Of a DNA stretch of 64,000 nt, positions 22,238 to 31,567 are shown piece by piece. The stretch is from Tethya wilhelma (taxonomy: Eukaryota; Porifera; Demospongiae; Tethyida; Tethyidae). The stretch lies in contig CAXIPT010000003.1 of the NCBI GenBank assembly GCA_964030475.1, positions 5,385,635 through 5,449,634 of the forward strand, read 5' to 3'. The position numbers and the translations under genes are program-made. Position 1 is the stretch's first letter. Every line of letters starts with the position of its first letter. The notes beneath the pieces are model-generated. The model had not been told where the DNA came from and searched no databases. It worked only from the letters and a program-made list of their open reading frames with translations.

Positions 22238-24643
22238 ATGGCTGAAAAAAACACCCATGAGTTGGAGTCAACCAGCTCTGAAGATGATGGTGAAACGCCT
22301 TATCATGATGTGGAAAGTTGCTTACCTTTCAAACTTCAAGATTTTTGCCTCATTACAGTCATCAATGAACTAGACTGCTACCCAATCGAGCTGTTGGCAC
22401 TGTTACCTCATCACTTGCGCTACCGTCTCCTCAGCAATGTCCCAAGTTATGATCTCAATAGATTAGACCACACTCCCATTGCTGCTGGGATAGACACAGA
22501 TGAAATGTGGAAGGCAAAGATTGATTCTCCATTCTTTAGTACAAATCAAGTAAAAGCATTTCCATGGGATATCGATGATGATTTCTTGTTTGCTACTCCC
22601 TTTGTAGCCAAGAAATACTTGGAACATGGCCTGGAGCCACCTGAGGATGACCTACTACCATGTGTGGTAGCTGCCATGAAAAAGAGGTCACCAAAAGAGC
22701 TCTACTTTCTCATTTTGTTGTGGGACATCATCCAACATATTTATAATGAAGTTAGCAGTGAGTATATGTTTGATCTTGATGAGGAAGAATATACCGCTGT
22801 ACTTGATAATATTGCTGCTGTACGGAGCCACGAATTTCTTGCCATGGAACTTCCAGGTGCCACAAAGTGGAAAGACCTCCCAGAATGTAGGGATTTTGAG
22901 CGAAAGGATCTTAAGTTTGATGTGTACGAAAGTGATACCTTAGATAGTTATCGTCGAATGTGGAGAAAACAAGCCACTCCTCTTGCCAAATATAAGAGAC
23001 GTGATGTGGGTGTATGGCATGACACCCATCTACTGCTGATCCCTCAACACCTGTTGCCCATTCATCAGAGTAGGAATGTGTTAGAACTACTCAATCATCT
23101 TGTAATTGGCTGTGGCATTCAGCCATTGAATCTGAGCATTGACGATATTGACGTGTTGTATTCTGCTGATTCTAAGTTGAAGACCACCTTCCCTGCAGAT
23201 GCTACAGATGAAAAGAATTATAATTTTGTAAAAGCAATGTTTGGTAAAGTTGTTGTTCTGGAATTACTCAATATTTACCCAGAAAATGCTCATCTGTTGC
23301 ACATCATCATTGAATCAGTTGTCAAGAGTGAAAGCAAGTGTGCCCTTAGGGTACTGGAGCTCGAAGCATCGATTTATTCAGTAGGCAGATTGGATTTGAG
23401 TTTCCTCTCACCATTCCTTTGCGTTCTACCCAATGATCCTTCCAGCCTTCCTCACTATCAAGAATTGAGTGTGCTTAAAGTTGGTTCACCTGTGGAGCCT
23501 GACTCTCTCCCTTACTTCACTGCACTAATTGAACAGCAACATTCTCTCAATCATGTTTATCTTACGTTTCTTGATTCTTGCCAAGACAATGGTGAACTCG
23601 AGTTGAAACCATCAGTAACTGATTCGATGCTCTATGATGCATCCTCTCAGTTTGTTAGCTGCAAGAACTTTAAAACACTTACCCTTAGCTTCAAGTGCAG
23701 ATTGACATCACTCAAGAAAGAGCACCAACATGTGTTTCCATTCTCCAAATTAATTCATAGCTTCATACTTTCTCCTTGTGTAAGCAAACAAACTCTTCAG
23801 TTCGAACATATCAATATCTCACCTCCTAAAGAGTTGACCCCTTTCGTTTACTCTTCATCAGGAGATGCAATGCAGCCTCCTGATTGTGGAACTGAACACA
23901 AGTTGCTTACCTATCATCCAGATGACAACAGCCTCATTATCACTTACCTCATTCAACTCCCAGTTATTCAACTTCAAGAGTTAGTGTTCAAGTTTGAGAA
24001 AGGAAGTGAATCACTCTTTAGCCAATTGGCCCACCACCCCAATCTGAAAATAAATGAATTCCGAATCAATTTTGATATAATTGCTACTGATCGTGAAGAA
24101 ATACAGTTGCATTTTTCTACACTTTGTGAAGATTTTAAACAAATCTTTCAGATATGTACTCTGAAGAAATTCTGTTTGTTGGGAAACTGGTTGTGTTATG
24201 GCGAGATAAAGAAGGCTCTGGTAGTGGGTTTGCATCAACAGGCACAAGTCTGTTCCCTACAAAAGCTTCGTTTTGAGGTTCCAGAGTGGATTAGCAGTCC
24301 TGTCCTGGACTACAAATATAGCAAGTCTGAATTCAAGGAGTTGTGGGGTGCAATATTTACCTTACCTCAATTGGATCAGCTTGAATTAGAACAAGCCACA
24401 TCTTCTAGTATAACTTCCGATTTCATTGACATGGTTGACATTATTAGTGAATGCCAGAAAGAATTTTCTATGGAGAAAAAGAAACTCAAGTCAATTCAAC
24501 TTTCCATGCATGAGGACTCAGATTTTGACAGTATTTGGGGGTCAGGAAAGCTGGATTCCTTTAAACCCATCACACATAGCTTGAGCATCATGTTAGACTC
24601 CTATCGGCATTTACCTGAACTTCTTTTGTATGACATATTGTAA
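22238..24643 (+). CDS. BC-box/LRR-like family, copy 3 (801 aa)
   Basis: Intact single-exon frame of 801 aa. The short acidic lead (MAEKNTHELESTSSEDDGE) is shared with copy 4. The BC-box-like LQDFCLITV and LPHHLRYRLL follow, then the GIDTDEMWKAKID hinge, a variable loop (SPFFSTNQVKAFPWD), the conserved RRMWRKQATPLAKYKRR block and LRR-like repeats to the C-terminus (LPELLLYDIL). It is closest to copy 4; the two also share 3' flanking sequence (24641-24800 and 27568-27720). The start follows CTATAG, so an upstream non-coding exon is possible. Candidate Elongin-BC substrate receptor by motif; function untested. Confidence 0.75.
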   Translation: MAEKNTHELESTSSEDDGETPYHDVESCLPFKLQDFCLITVINELDCYPIELLALLPHHLRYRLLSNVPSYDLNRLDHTPIAAGIDTDEMWKAKIDSPFFSTNQVKAFPWDIDDDFLFATPFVAKKYLEHGLEPPEDDLLPCVVAAMKKRSPKELYFLILLWDIIQHIYNEVSSEYMFDLDEEEYTAVLDNIAAVRSHEFLAMELPGATKWKDLPECRDFERKDLKFDVYESDTLDSYRRMWRKQATPLAKYKRRDVGVWHDTHLLLIPQHLLPIHQSRNVLELLNHLVIGCGIQPLNLSIDDIDVLYSADSKLKTTFPADATDEKNYNFVKAMFGKVVVLELLNIYPENAHLLHIIIESVVKSESKCALRVLELEASIYSVGRLDLSFLSPFLCVLPNDPSSLPHYQELSVLKVGSPVEPDSLPYFTALIEQQHSLNHVYLTFLDSCQDNGELELKPSVTDSMLYDASSQFVSCKNFKTLTLSFKCRLTSLKKEHQHVFPFSKLIHSFILSPCVSKQTLQFEHINISPPKELTPFVYSSSGDAMQPPDCGTEHKLLTYHPDDNSLIITYLIQLPVIQLQELVFKFEKGSESLFSQLAHHPNLKINEFRINFDIIATDREEIQLHFSTLCEDFKQIFQICTLKKFCLLGNWLCYGEIKKALVVGLHQQAQVCSLQKLRFEVPEWISSPVLDYKYSKSEFKELWGAIFTLPQLDQLELEQATSSSITSDFIDMVDIISECQKEFSMEKKKLKSIQLSMHEDSDFDSIWGSGKLDSFKPITHSLSIMLDSYRHLPELLLYDIL

Positions 24644-24921
24644 GTATATGACACATTGTATGTATGTATTATGTTATTATAGATAGATGAAGCAATCACA
24701 CATACACACAAACATTTTAAAGTATAGCCACAAAATTCTATGTGTTTTATTTACAATTTTTTGCTTATTTTTGTGACTACTGTGTATGGCTTGTGCCAGA
24801 TATCACATATAATATGTGTAGTAATTTAGATGCAGAGACATAGAGAACACAATAGACACAGGGATTACCATAGAAAAGTTGTTGGCATACAGTTATAGTG
24901 GATGCATGCATGATATGCTAT

Positions 24922-24961
24922 GCGCGCGCGCGCGCGCGCGCACGCGCGTACGTACGTACGT
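24922..24961. repeat. (CG)n/(CGTA)n alternating purine-pyrimidine tract
   Basis: GCGCGCGC... then CGTACGTACGTACGTG, about 60-100 bp upstream of copy 4. Long alternating purine-pyrimidine DNA of this type can adopt Z-form; it is very GC-rich against an AT-rich background. Confidence 0.85.
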
Positions 24962-24963
24962 GT

Positions 24964-24975
24964 GACGACCTTTGC
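24964..24975 (+). promoter_or_regulatory. Shared upstream motif ACGACCTTTGCC (copy 4)
   Basis: Identical to the motif before copy 5 (31523) and at 47274; about 50-60 bp before the copy 4 start. Confidence 0.4.
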
Positions 24976-25023
24976 CAGTAGGTTTCTTTTCCAATTTTTG
25001 CACACTAGGCGTTCCTGCAAAAG

Positions 25024-27432
25024 ATGACTGAAGAAAACACCCATGAGTTGGAGTCAACCAGCTCTGAAGATGATGGTGAAACACCTTATCATGATGTGGA
25101 AAGTTGTCTACCTTTCAAACTTCAAGATCTTTGCCTCATTACAATCATCAACGAACTAGACTGCTACCCAATCGAGCTGTTGGCACTGTTACCTCATCAC
25201 TTGCGCTACCGTCTCCTCAGCAATGTCCCAAGTTATGATCTCAACAGATTAGACCACACTCCCATTGCTGCGGGGATAGACACAGATGAACTGTGGAAGG
25301 CAAAAATTGATTCTCCATTCTTTAGTACAAATAAAACAAGCCATTTTCCATGGGATAGCGATCATGACTTCTTGTTTGCTACTCCCTTTGTAGCCGACAA
25401 ATACTTAGAACAAGGCCTGGAGCCATCTGAGGATGACCTACTACCATGTGTGGTAGCTGCCATGAAAAAGAGGTCACCAAAAGAGCTCTACTTTCTCATT
25501 TTGTTGTGGGACATCATCAAACTCATTTCTTATAAAATCAGCAGTGATTATCTGTTTGATCTTGATGAAGTAGAATATGCTGGCATCCTCGATAATCTTA
25601 CTGCTGTACGAAGCCATGAATTTCTTGCCATTGAACTCCCAGGTGCCATAAAGTGGAAAGACCTCCCTGAATGTGGGGACTTTGAGCGGCAGATACGTAA
25701 ATTTGATGAGTACGAGAGTAATACCTTAGATAGTTACAGTCGAATGTGGAGAAAGCAAGCCACTCCCCTTGCCAGATGTAAGAGACGTGATATGGGTGTA
25801 GGGCATAACACCCATCTACTGCTGATCCCTCAACGCCTGTTGCCCATTCATCAGAGTAGGAATGCATTAGAACTACTCAATCATCTCGTGATTGGTTGTG
25901 GCATTCAACCATTGAATCTGAGCATTGACAATGTTGATGTGTTGTATTCTGCTGATTCTAAGTTAAAGACCTGCTTCCAAGCGATCTTTGGTAATGTTGT
26001 TGTTCTAGAATTACTCAAAATCTACCCAGTAAATGCTCATGTGTTGCACTTTATCATTGAATCAGTTGTCAAGAGTGAAAGCAAGTGTGCACTGAAGGTA
26101 CTGGAACTCGGAACATCAATTTACTCAGTAGGCAGATTGTATTTGAGTTTCCTCTCACCATTCCTTTGTACTCTTCCCAATGATCCTCCCAGCCTTCCTC
26201 ACTATCAAGGATTGAGTGTGCTTAAAGTTGGTTCACCTGTGGAGCCTGACTCTCTCCCTTACCTCACTGCACTGATTGAACAGCAACATTCTCTCAATCA
26301 TGTTTATCTAAAGCTTCTTGATTCTTGCCAAGACAATGGTGAACTCGAGTTGAAACCATCAGTAACTGAATCAATGCTCTACAGTGCATTCTCTCAGTTT
26401 GTTAGATGCACCAACTTTAAGACCCTTATCTTTAGCTTTCACTGCAGAATGGACACACCCAAGAAAGAGCACCAAAATATATTTCCATTCTCCAAATTAA
26501 TTCATAGCTTCATACTTTCTCCTTGTGTAAGCAAACAAACTCTTCAGTTCGAACATATCACTACCTCACCTCCTAAAGAGTTGACCCCTCTTGTTTACTC
26601 ATCATCAGGAGATGCAATGCAGCCTCCTGATTGTGGAACTGAACACAAGCTGCTTACCTATGATCCAGATGACAACAGCCTCATTTTCACTTACCTAATT
26701 CAACTCCCAATTATTCAACTTCAAGAGTTGGTGTTCAAGTTTGAGTTTGGAAGTGAATCACTCTTTAGTCAATTGTCTCACCACCCCCACCTGAAAGTGA
26801 ATGAATTCCGGATCAATTTTAAAATTATTACTACTGATCATGAAGAAATACAGTGTCTTTTTTCTACGCTTTGTCAGGATTTTGAACGAATCTTCCAGAG
26901 GTGTCCTCTCAAGAAATTCTGTTTGTTGGGAAACTGGTTGTGTTTTAGCGAAATAAAGAAGGCTCTGGTAGTGGGTTTGCATCAACAGGCACAAGTCTGT
27001 TCCCTACAAAAGCTTCGTTTTGAGGTTATAGAGTGGATTAGCAGTCCTGTCCTGGACTACAAATATAGCAAGTCTGAATTCAAGGAGTTGTGGGGTGCAA
27101 TATTTACTTTACCTCAAGTGGATCAGCTTGAATTAGAACAAGACACATCTTCTAGTATAACTTCCAACTTCATTGACATGGTTGATATTATTAGTGAATG
27201 TCAGAAAGAATTTTCTATGGAGAAAAAGAAACTCAAGTCAATGCAACTTTCCATGCATGAGGGCTCGGATTTTGATAGTATTTGGGGGTCAGGAAAGTTG
27301 GATTCCTTTAAACCCATCACTCATAGCTTGAGCATCATGTTAGACTCCTATCGGCGTTCATCTAAACTTCTTTCATACCGGTATCGTAGAACTCACCGTC
27401 GTAGGAAGTCTAAAACAAAGTCTGGAACTTGA
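25024..27432 (+). CDS. BC-box/LRR-like family, copy 4 (802 aa, altered C-terminus)
   Basis: Intact single-exon frame of 802 aa with the BC-box-like LQDLCLITI and LPHHLRYRLL, the common RMWRKQATPLARCKRR block and LRR-like repeats. Two differences stand out. The segment CFPADATDEKNYNFVKAMFG of the paralogues is shortened by deletion to CFQAIFG. The normal ending (LLSYF/LLLYDIL) is replaced by a basic tail, YRYRRTHRRRKSKTKSGT, encoded by an insertion of roughly 185 bp (about 27379-27564). Beyond it, homology to the 3' flank of copy 3 resumes. The new tail looks like a nuclear-localisation-type basic patch. Confidence 0.75.
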   Translation: MTEENTHELESTSSEDDGETPYHDVESCLPFKLQDLCLITIINELDCYPIELLALLPHHLRYRLLSNVPSYDLNRLDHTPIAAGIDTDELWKAKIDSPFFSTNKTSHFPWDSDHDFLFATPFVADKYLEQGLEPSEDDLLPCVVAAMKKRSPKELYFLILLWDIIKLISYKISSDYLFDLDEVEYAGILDNLTAVRSHEFLAIELPGAIKWKDLPECGDFERQIRKFDEYESNTLDSYSRMWRKQATPLARCKRRDMGVGHNTHLLLIPQRLLPIHQSRNALELLNHLVIGCGIQPLNLSIDNVDVLYSADSKLKTCFQAIFGNVVVLELLKIYPVNAHVLHFIIESVVKSESKCALKVLELGTSIYSVGRLYLSFLSPFLCTLPNDPPSLPHYQGLSVLKVGSPVEPDSLPYLTALIEQQHSLNHVYLKLLDSCQDNGELELKPSVTESMLYSAFSQFVRCTNFKTLIFSFHCRMDTPKKEHQNIFPFSKLIHSFILSPCVSKQTLQFEHITTSPPKELTPLVYSSSGDAMQPPDCGTEHKLLTYDPDDNSLIFTYLIQLPIIQLQELVFKFEFGSESLFSQLSHHPHLKVNEFRINFKIITTDHEEIQCLFSTLCQDFERIFQRCPLKKFCLLGNWLCFSEIKKALVVGLHQQAQVCSLQKLRFEVIEWISSPVLDYKYSKSEFKELWGAIFTLPQVDQLELEQDTSSSITSNFIDMVDIISECQKEFSMEKKKLKSMQLSMHEGSDFDSIWGSGKLDSFKPITHSLSIMLDSYRRSSKLLSYRYRRTHRRRKSKTKSGT

Positions 27433-27564
27433 AATCTCTCTCTCTTTCTCTCCTCTGTTTTTTTTTTTTTTGTTTGTTTTTGTTCAATTTTTGTGTATGT
27501 GTGTTGTTCCCCTCCTCCCATTTGTGCCTCCTGGTGGCATATTCAATCATAATAATAACAATAG
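27379..27564. repeat. Insertion replacing the 3' end of copy 4
   Basis: Found by comparing copies 3 and 4: both flanks align, and this stretch (basic codons, then CT-rich and poly-T sequence) is present only in copy 4. No clear target-site duplication was identified by eye. Confidence 0.6.
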
Positions 27565-27567
27565 AAT

Positions 27568-28091
27568 GTTGTAAGTATATGACACATTGTATGTACGTAT
27601 TATGTTATAGATTCTAGTAGATGGATGAAGCAGTCACAGATGAACATTTGAAAGTATTGCCACTTAAAATTGTGTAAATATTTATTGGAACTTGCAATTT
27701 TTGCTCATTTTTAGTGATCACTGTGTATGTATCACATAGGAGGTGTGGCATACAAGATAGATGTATTCATACACAGAGATTCTGATTCATATTCTGACTC
27801 TGATTCAAACTTAGAATTGAGTGATTCCCATAGTAATTTTATCGTCCTTTTCTCATTAATACTATTATTCTATAATCTCATTACCAGATCATGCAATAGT
27901 TACTAATATAATATTATATCAATTTTAAACTTTTTTTGGGCACGTCAAATACACAATAAAATCTTACAAACTATTTTAGCTACTTAGAGTTACAGATCTA
28001 AGCATTTGGTTTAGGCCGAATGGCAGCAGCAGACTATCTTATTCTAGATACTACAATATGCATGCAAAAATATTATTATCAGTTTGTTGAG
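27568..28091. other. Intergenic, copy 4 to stathmin 3' end
   Basis: Begins with the 3' flank shared with copy 3; the rest is AT-rich and no gene is seen. It lies between convergent genes. Confidence 0.5.
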
Positions 28092-30670
28092 TCAATTGGC
28101 TCCAAGATTAACTGGTATCTCTTCATTAGATTGCCTCTTAATTGGACACCAAAGAGGAGGAAGTCTATGAGTTCTTCTTGCGTTCCTCAACTCTTCAACC
28201 TTATCAGACTTCTCTTTAAGTCGGTCACGGACTACCTGTAGATGAGCCTCTCTATTCTTGGAGGTGGTCTTCATCTTTTCCTCAGCTTCAACTTTGAGAT
28301 TCATTTTCATAGCTGAGAAGTTGGCAAGGGCTTCAGCAACTTGTCTGTCTTTCTCCTTTTGGATTTGAATCCTCTCAAGCTTCATCAGTTCAATTCCCTG
28401 TAATTTTTATAACAGTATTAATTATTATTTTAAAAATCTCACTGACACCTATATAAATGCAATACCTCTCTTCTCATTTGAGCCTCTCTCTGCTTTTGGA
28501 GTAGATCACTTAGTGTAATTGCTGGTTCAGGCTTTTCCTCGAGTTGTTTTAAATGAGCTGGCTTCTTCTTTGAAGCTTCAGCACCCATAATGTCAAAAGC
28601 CACTCCACCACGAGAACATGGCCGTTTGATGATGCCCGGAGAGTCAGGAAGACTCTCGAGTAGTTCTTTTCCAGTGGAAATATTAACTGGTTCAGCTTGC
28701 ATCTCTTCAAATTGTTTAAGATGAGTTCGCATCTTAAACCTCAACTCTTCAGCCTTGTCCGACTTCTCTTTCAGCCGATCACGGACTGCCTGTAGATGAG
28801 CCTCTCTATTCTTGGAGGTAGTCCTCATTTTTTCCTCAGCTTCAACCTTGAGATTCTTTGTGATAGCTGAGAAGTTGGCAAGGGTTTCAGCAACTTGTCT
28901 GTCTTTCTCCTTTTGAATTTGAATCCTCTCGAGCTTCATCAGCTCAAATTCCTGTAATTTTTTATCAGAATACTAATCTGAAAATCTAACTGACACCTAT
29001 AAATGCAATAATTTGTACCTCTCTTCTTATTTGAGCCTCTCTCTGCTTTTTGAGTAGATCACATAGTGTAATTGTTGGTTCAAGTTTTTCTTCAAGTTGC
29101 TTTAAATGAGCTGGCTTCTTCATTGAAGCTTCAGCACCCTCGTCATCCATAATGTCAAAAGCCACTCCACCACGAGAACATGGCCTTTTGATGATGCTCG
29201 GAGAGTCAGGAAGACCCTCGAGTAGGTTTTTTCCAGTGGAAATAGGTTCAGCTCGTACTTCCTCAAGTCGTTTGAGATGAGGTCGCATCTTAAACTTCAA
29301 CTCTTCAACCTTGTCTGACTTTTCTTTCAGTCGGTCACGAACTGCCTGTAGATGAGCCTCTCTATTCTTGGAGGTAGTCTTCATCTTTTCCTCAGCTTCA
29401 ACTTTGAGATTCTTTTTCATAGCTGAGAAGTTGGCAAGGGTTTCAGCAACTTGCTTGTCTTTCTCCTTTTGAATTTGAATCCTCTCGAGCTTCATCAGCT
29501 CAAATTCCTGTAATTTTTATAACAGCATAATTATATTATAATAATTTGAAAATCTCACTGAGGCCTAAATAAATGCAATACCTCTCTTCTCATCTGAGCC
29601 TCTCTCTGCTTTTTGAGTAAGTCACGTAGTGTAATAGTTGGTTCAGATTTCCCCTCAAGTTGCTTTAAATGAGCTGGCTTCTTCTTTGAAACTTCAGCAC
29701 CCATAATGTCAAAAGCCACTCCACCTCGAGAACATGGCCGTTTAATGATGCTCGGAGAGTCAGGAAGACTCTTGAGTAGGTCTTTTCCAGTGGAAATATT
29801 AACTGGTTCTGCTCGTATTTCCTCAAGATGCTTAAGGTGAGGAGGCATCTTCTTTTTCTTTGAAACAGCTTTTGCATCCATTTCATCCATCATTATGTCA
29901 AATGCGATACCACCACGAGAGCATGGGCGCTTCATAATGTTTGGAGTGTCTGGAAGGCTATTAAGGAGCAGATTTCCTCGATCAATGTGCTTGTGCACAG
30001 GAGGCTCGGCTAGTACTGCCTGTGAGGATGAGCATTCGGGCATGACAATCGGTGGTAGTCTCCTGTTATAGACTGAGTTAGGTGGAGATCTGAGTTTTCG
30101 CTCAAAGTCAGGAGGCAACATACCCAAGATTGACGGTTCAGCCCCCTTCTGTCTTTGTAAGGGTGACCCTGAAGACATTATGCCAATGTTGCGAAAATAT
30201 TCTTCACTAAATCCGCTGTCATAACTTCGGGCACTCATTCTTGTCCTTACTGAACTGGGACTCCCAAATTGAGTACTCTTGTAGCTGAATCGAGTACATG
30301 TACTAGCAGTTCCGATTCGGGTTATTGTAGATTTTCTCATTTGAGTACTAGCAGTTCCAACTCGAGAACTAGCAGTTCCAACTCGAGAACTAGTACCAGA
30401 TCCACTTGAGGGGCAAAGTGAAAATGATCCACCACTGTTTGTTGATTCCTGAACAGCGATAATGGTTGGCTTTTTGATTGAAGTGTCTCTTTTTGAGCTG
30501 CCACTCCTTGCTTGAATCTTAGAGCCAGATTTCACTTCGTCTCTAAGGTTACATTTTCTTCTTTGTCTCCTCGAACTAGTTTTCCAAGGTTTCCTTCCAC
30601 CATTGCTTGATGCCCACTCTTCCACAGCCTGTTGAGGGACGATTCTTAGTTTTGAATTTGTACATCCCAT
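28092..30670 (-). CDS. Multi-domain stathmin with three tandem stathmin-like domains and MGC lipidation signal
   Basis: Four exons on the minus strand, 29582-30670, 29019-29507, 28466-28951 and 28092-28397, all phase 0, encode 789 aa. The start gives MGCTNSK, a classic myristoylation plus palmitoylation signal. A basic, Ser-rich disordered region follows. The motif KRPCSRGGxAFDIM, equivalent to the tubulin-capping hairpin of stathmin (ASGQAFELIL), occurs four times. Three of these lead into a Pro-rich linker and a long helix (EKDKQVAETLANFSAMKKNLKVEAEEKMKTTSKNREAHLQAVRDRLKEK), which parallels stathmin EENNNFSKMAEEKL...NKENREAQMAAKLERLREK. Stathmins sequester tubulin heterodimers and promote microtubule loss. 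Exons 2 and 3 are near-duplicates. The gene lies in antisense orientation between copies 4 and 5 of the LRR array. Confidence 0.85.
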
Positions 30671-31069
30671 TGTGAAGAGTGACTGAGTCAGTAACTGAAG
30701 TTGCAAACTGGAAACAAAAAGGGGAAAAAAAGACATTCCATCACCAAATTAATTTGTAACAATGTCATAGTAATAACAATAGTGAGTTTGCAAGCTATAA
30801 TTATTATGATTTTGATGACATAATCTTACTTTGACAGACTGAGTTCAGTTCTGAACGTTTCTTAACCGTTAGCGGCTAACTTTTCACCAATAGTGCTCAG
30901 TGTGATTGACAACTGAAAGATCAACTTCAATTTGTTCACTGATTTAACGGGTCTTGGTAGACGTTTAGAGAATGATCAACACCAAAATCTTGCACACCGA
31001 AAGAAAGTGAGATTGAACGATCAGCTTTGCCGCGCTGAAAATGATTCCGTTACTATGACTGCGCACATA

Positions 31070-31081
31070 TGCGCATGCGCA
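31070..31081. promoter_or_regulatory. NRF1-type palindrome upstream of stathmin gene
   Basis: TGCGCATGCGCA 400 bp upstream of the stathmin start, inside a palindrome-rich stretch. Function inferred. Confidence 0.35.
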
Positions 31082-31242
31082 TATCATGTTCTACGCGTTG
31101 CGAGCGATCGCACTATATACAACCAATGATTATCAACGGCGGGATTTTCAAAAGTACAAACCTGTTGCAAACAGTGACAACACAGTATAGCACAATACTT
31201 TAACCACACATTGAAAAACCAACAACAACAACACAAAAACTC

Positions 31243-31271
31243 AATAATAATTAATTAATTAATTAATTAAT
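31243..31271. repeat. (TTAA)n-type microsatellite
   Basis: AATTAATTAATTAATTAATTAA tract in the intergenic region. Confidence 0.8.
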
Positions 31272-31368
31272 AGCAAACACTCCATAGGACAACAATTGTA
31301 AATTTGAACAACAAAGTATAACAAACTATTAGAGTCTCTTTTTTTCATCTACACACAATGACAGTCTC

Positions 31369-31481
31369 TAACTCAACCAGTCAAGGTCATCGTCACCATC
31401 GTCATCGTCAAAGAGAGGGTTTGGAGGAGGTTTCTGCTTCTGTTTAGAGTCCTCACTGTCTTTTGTCTCAGAAGTGGTGTC
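31369..31481 (-). other. Orphan acidic terminal exon (possible gene remnant)
   Basis: The minus strand has an acceptor-like ...AATTAATTAG, then an open frame DTTSETKDSEDSKQKQKPPPNPLFDDDDGDDDLDWLS and a stop. The acidic ending with an LFDDDD...LDWL pattern looks like a genuine C-terminus. No matching upstream exon could be found towards higher coordinates, where copy 5 of the LRR array begins 87 bp away. It may be the stranded last exon of a gene split by the array expansion, or a chance frame. Confidence 0.3.
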
Positions 31482-31522
31482 CTAATTAATTAAGGCAGCA
31501 AAATAGATCCAAGTTTACATGC

Positions 31523-31534
31523 ACGTGCACACGA
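31523..31534 (+). promoter_or_regulatory. Shared upstream motif ACGACCTTTGCC (copy 5)
   Basis: Identical to the motif before copy 4; about 44 bp before the copy 5 start. Confidence 0.4.
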
Positions 31535-31567
31535 CCTTTGCCAGGCGGCCTGCAAAGCTTATTAAAG

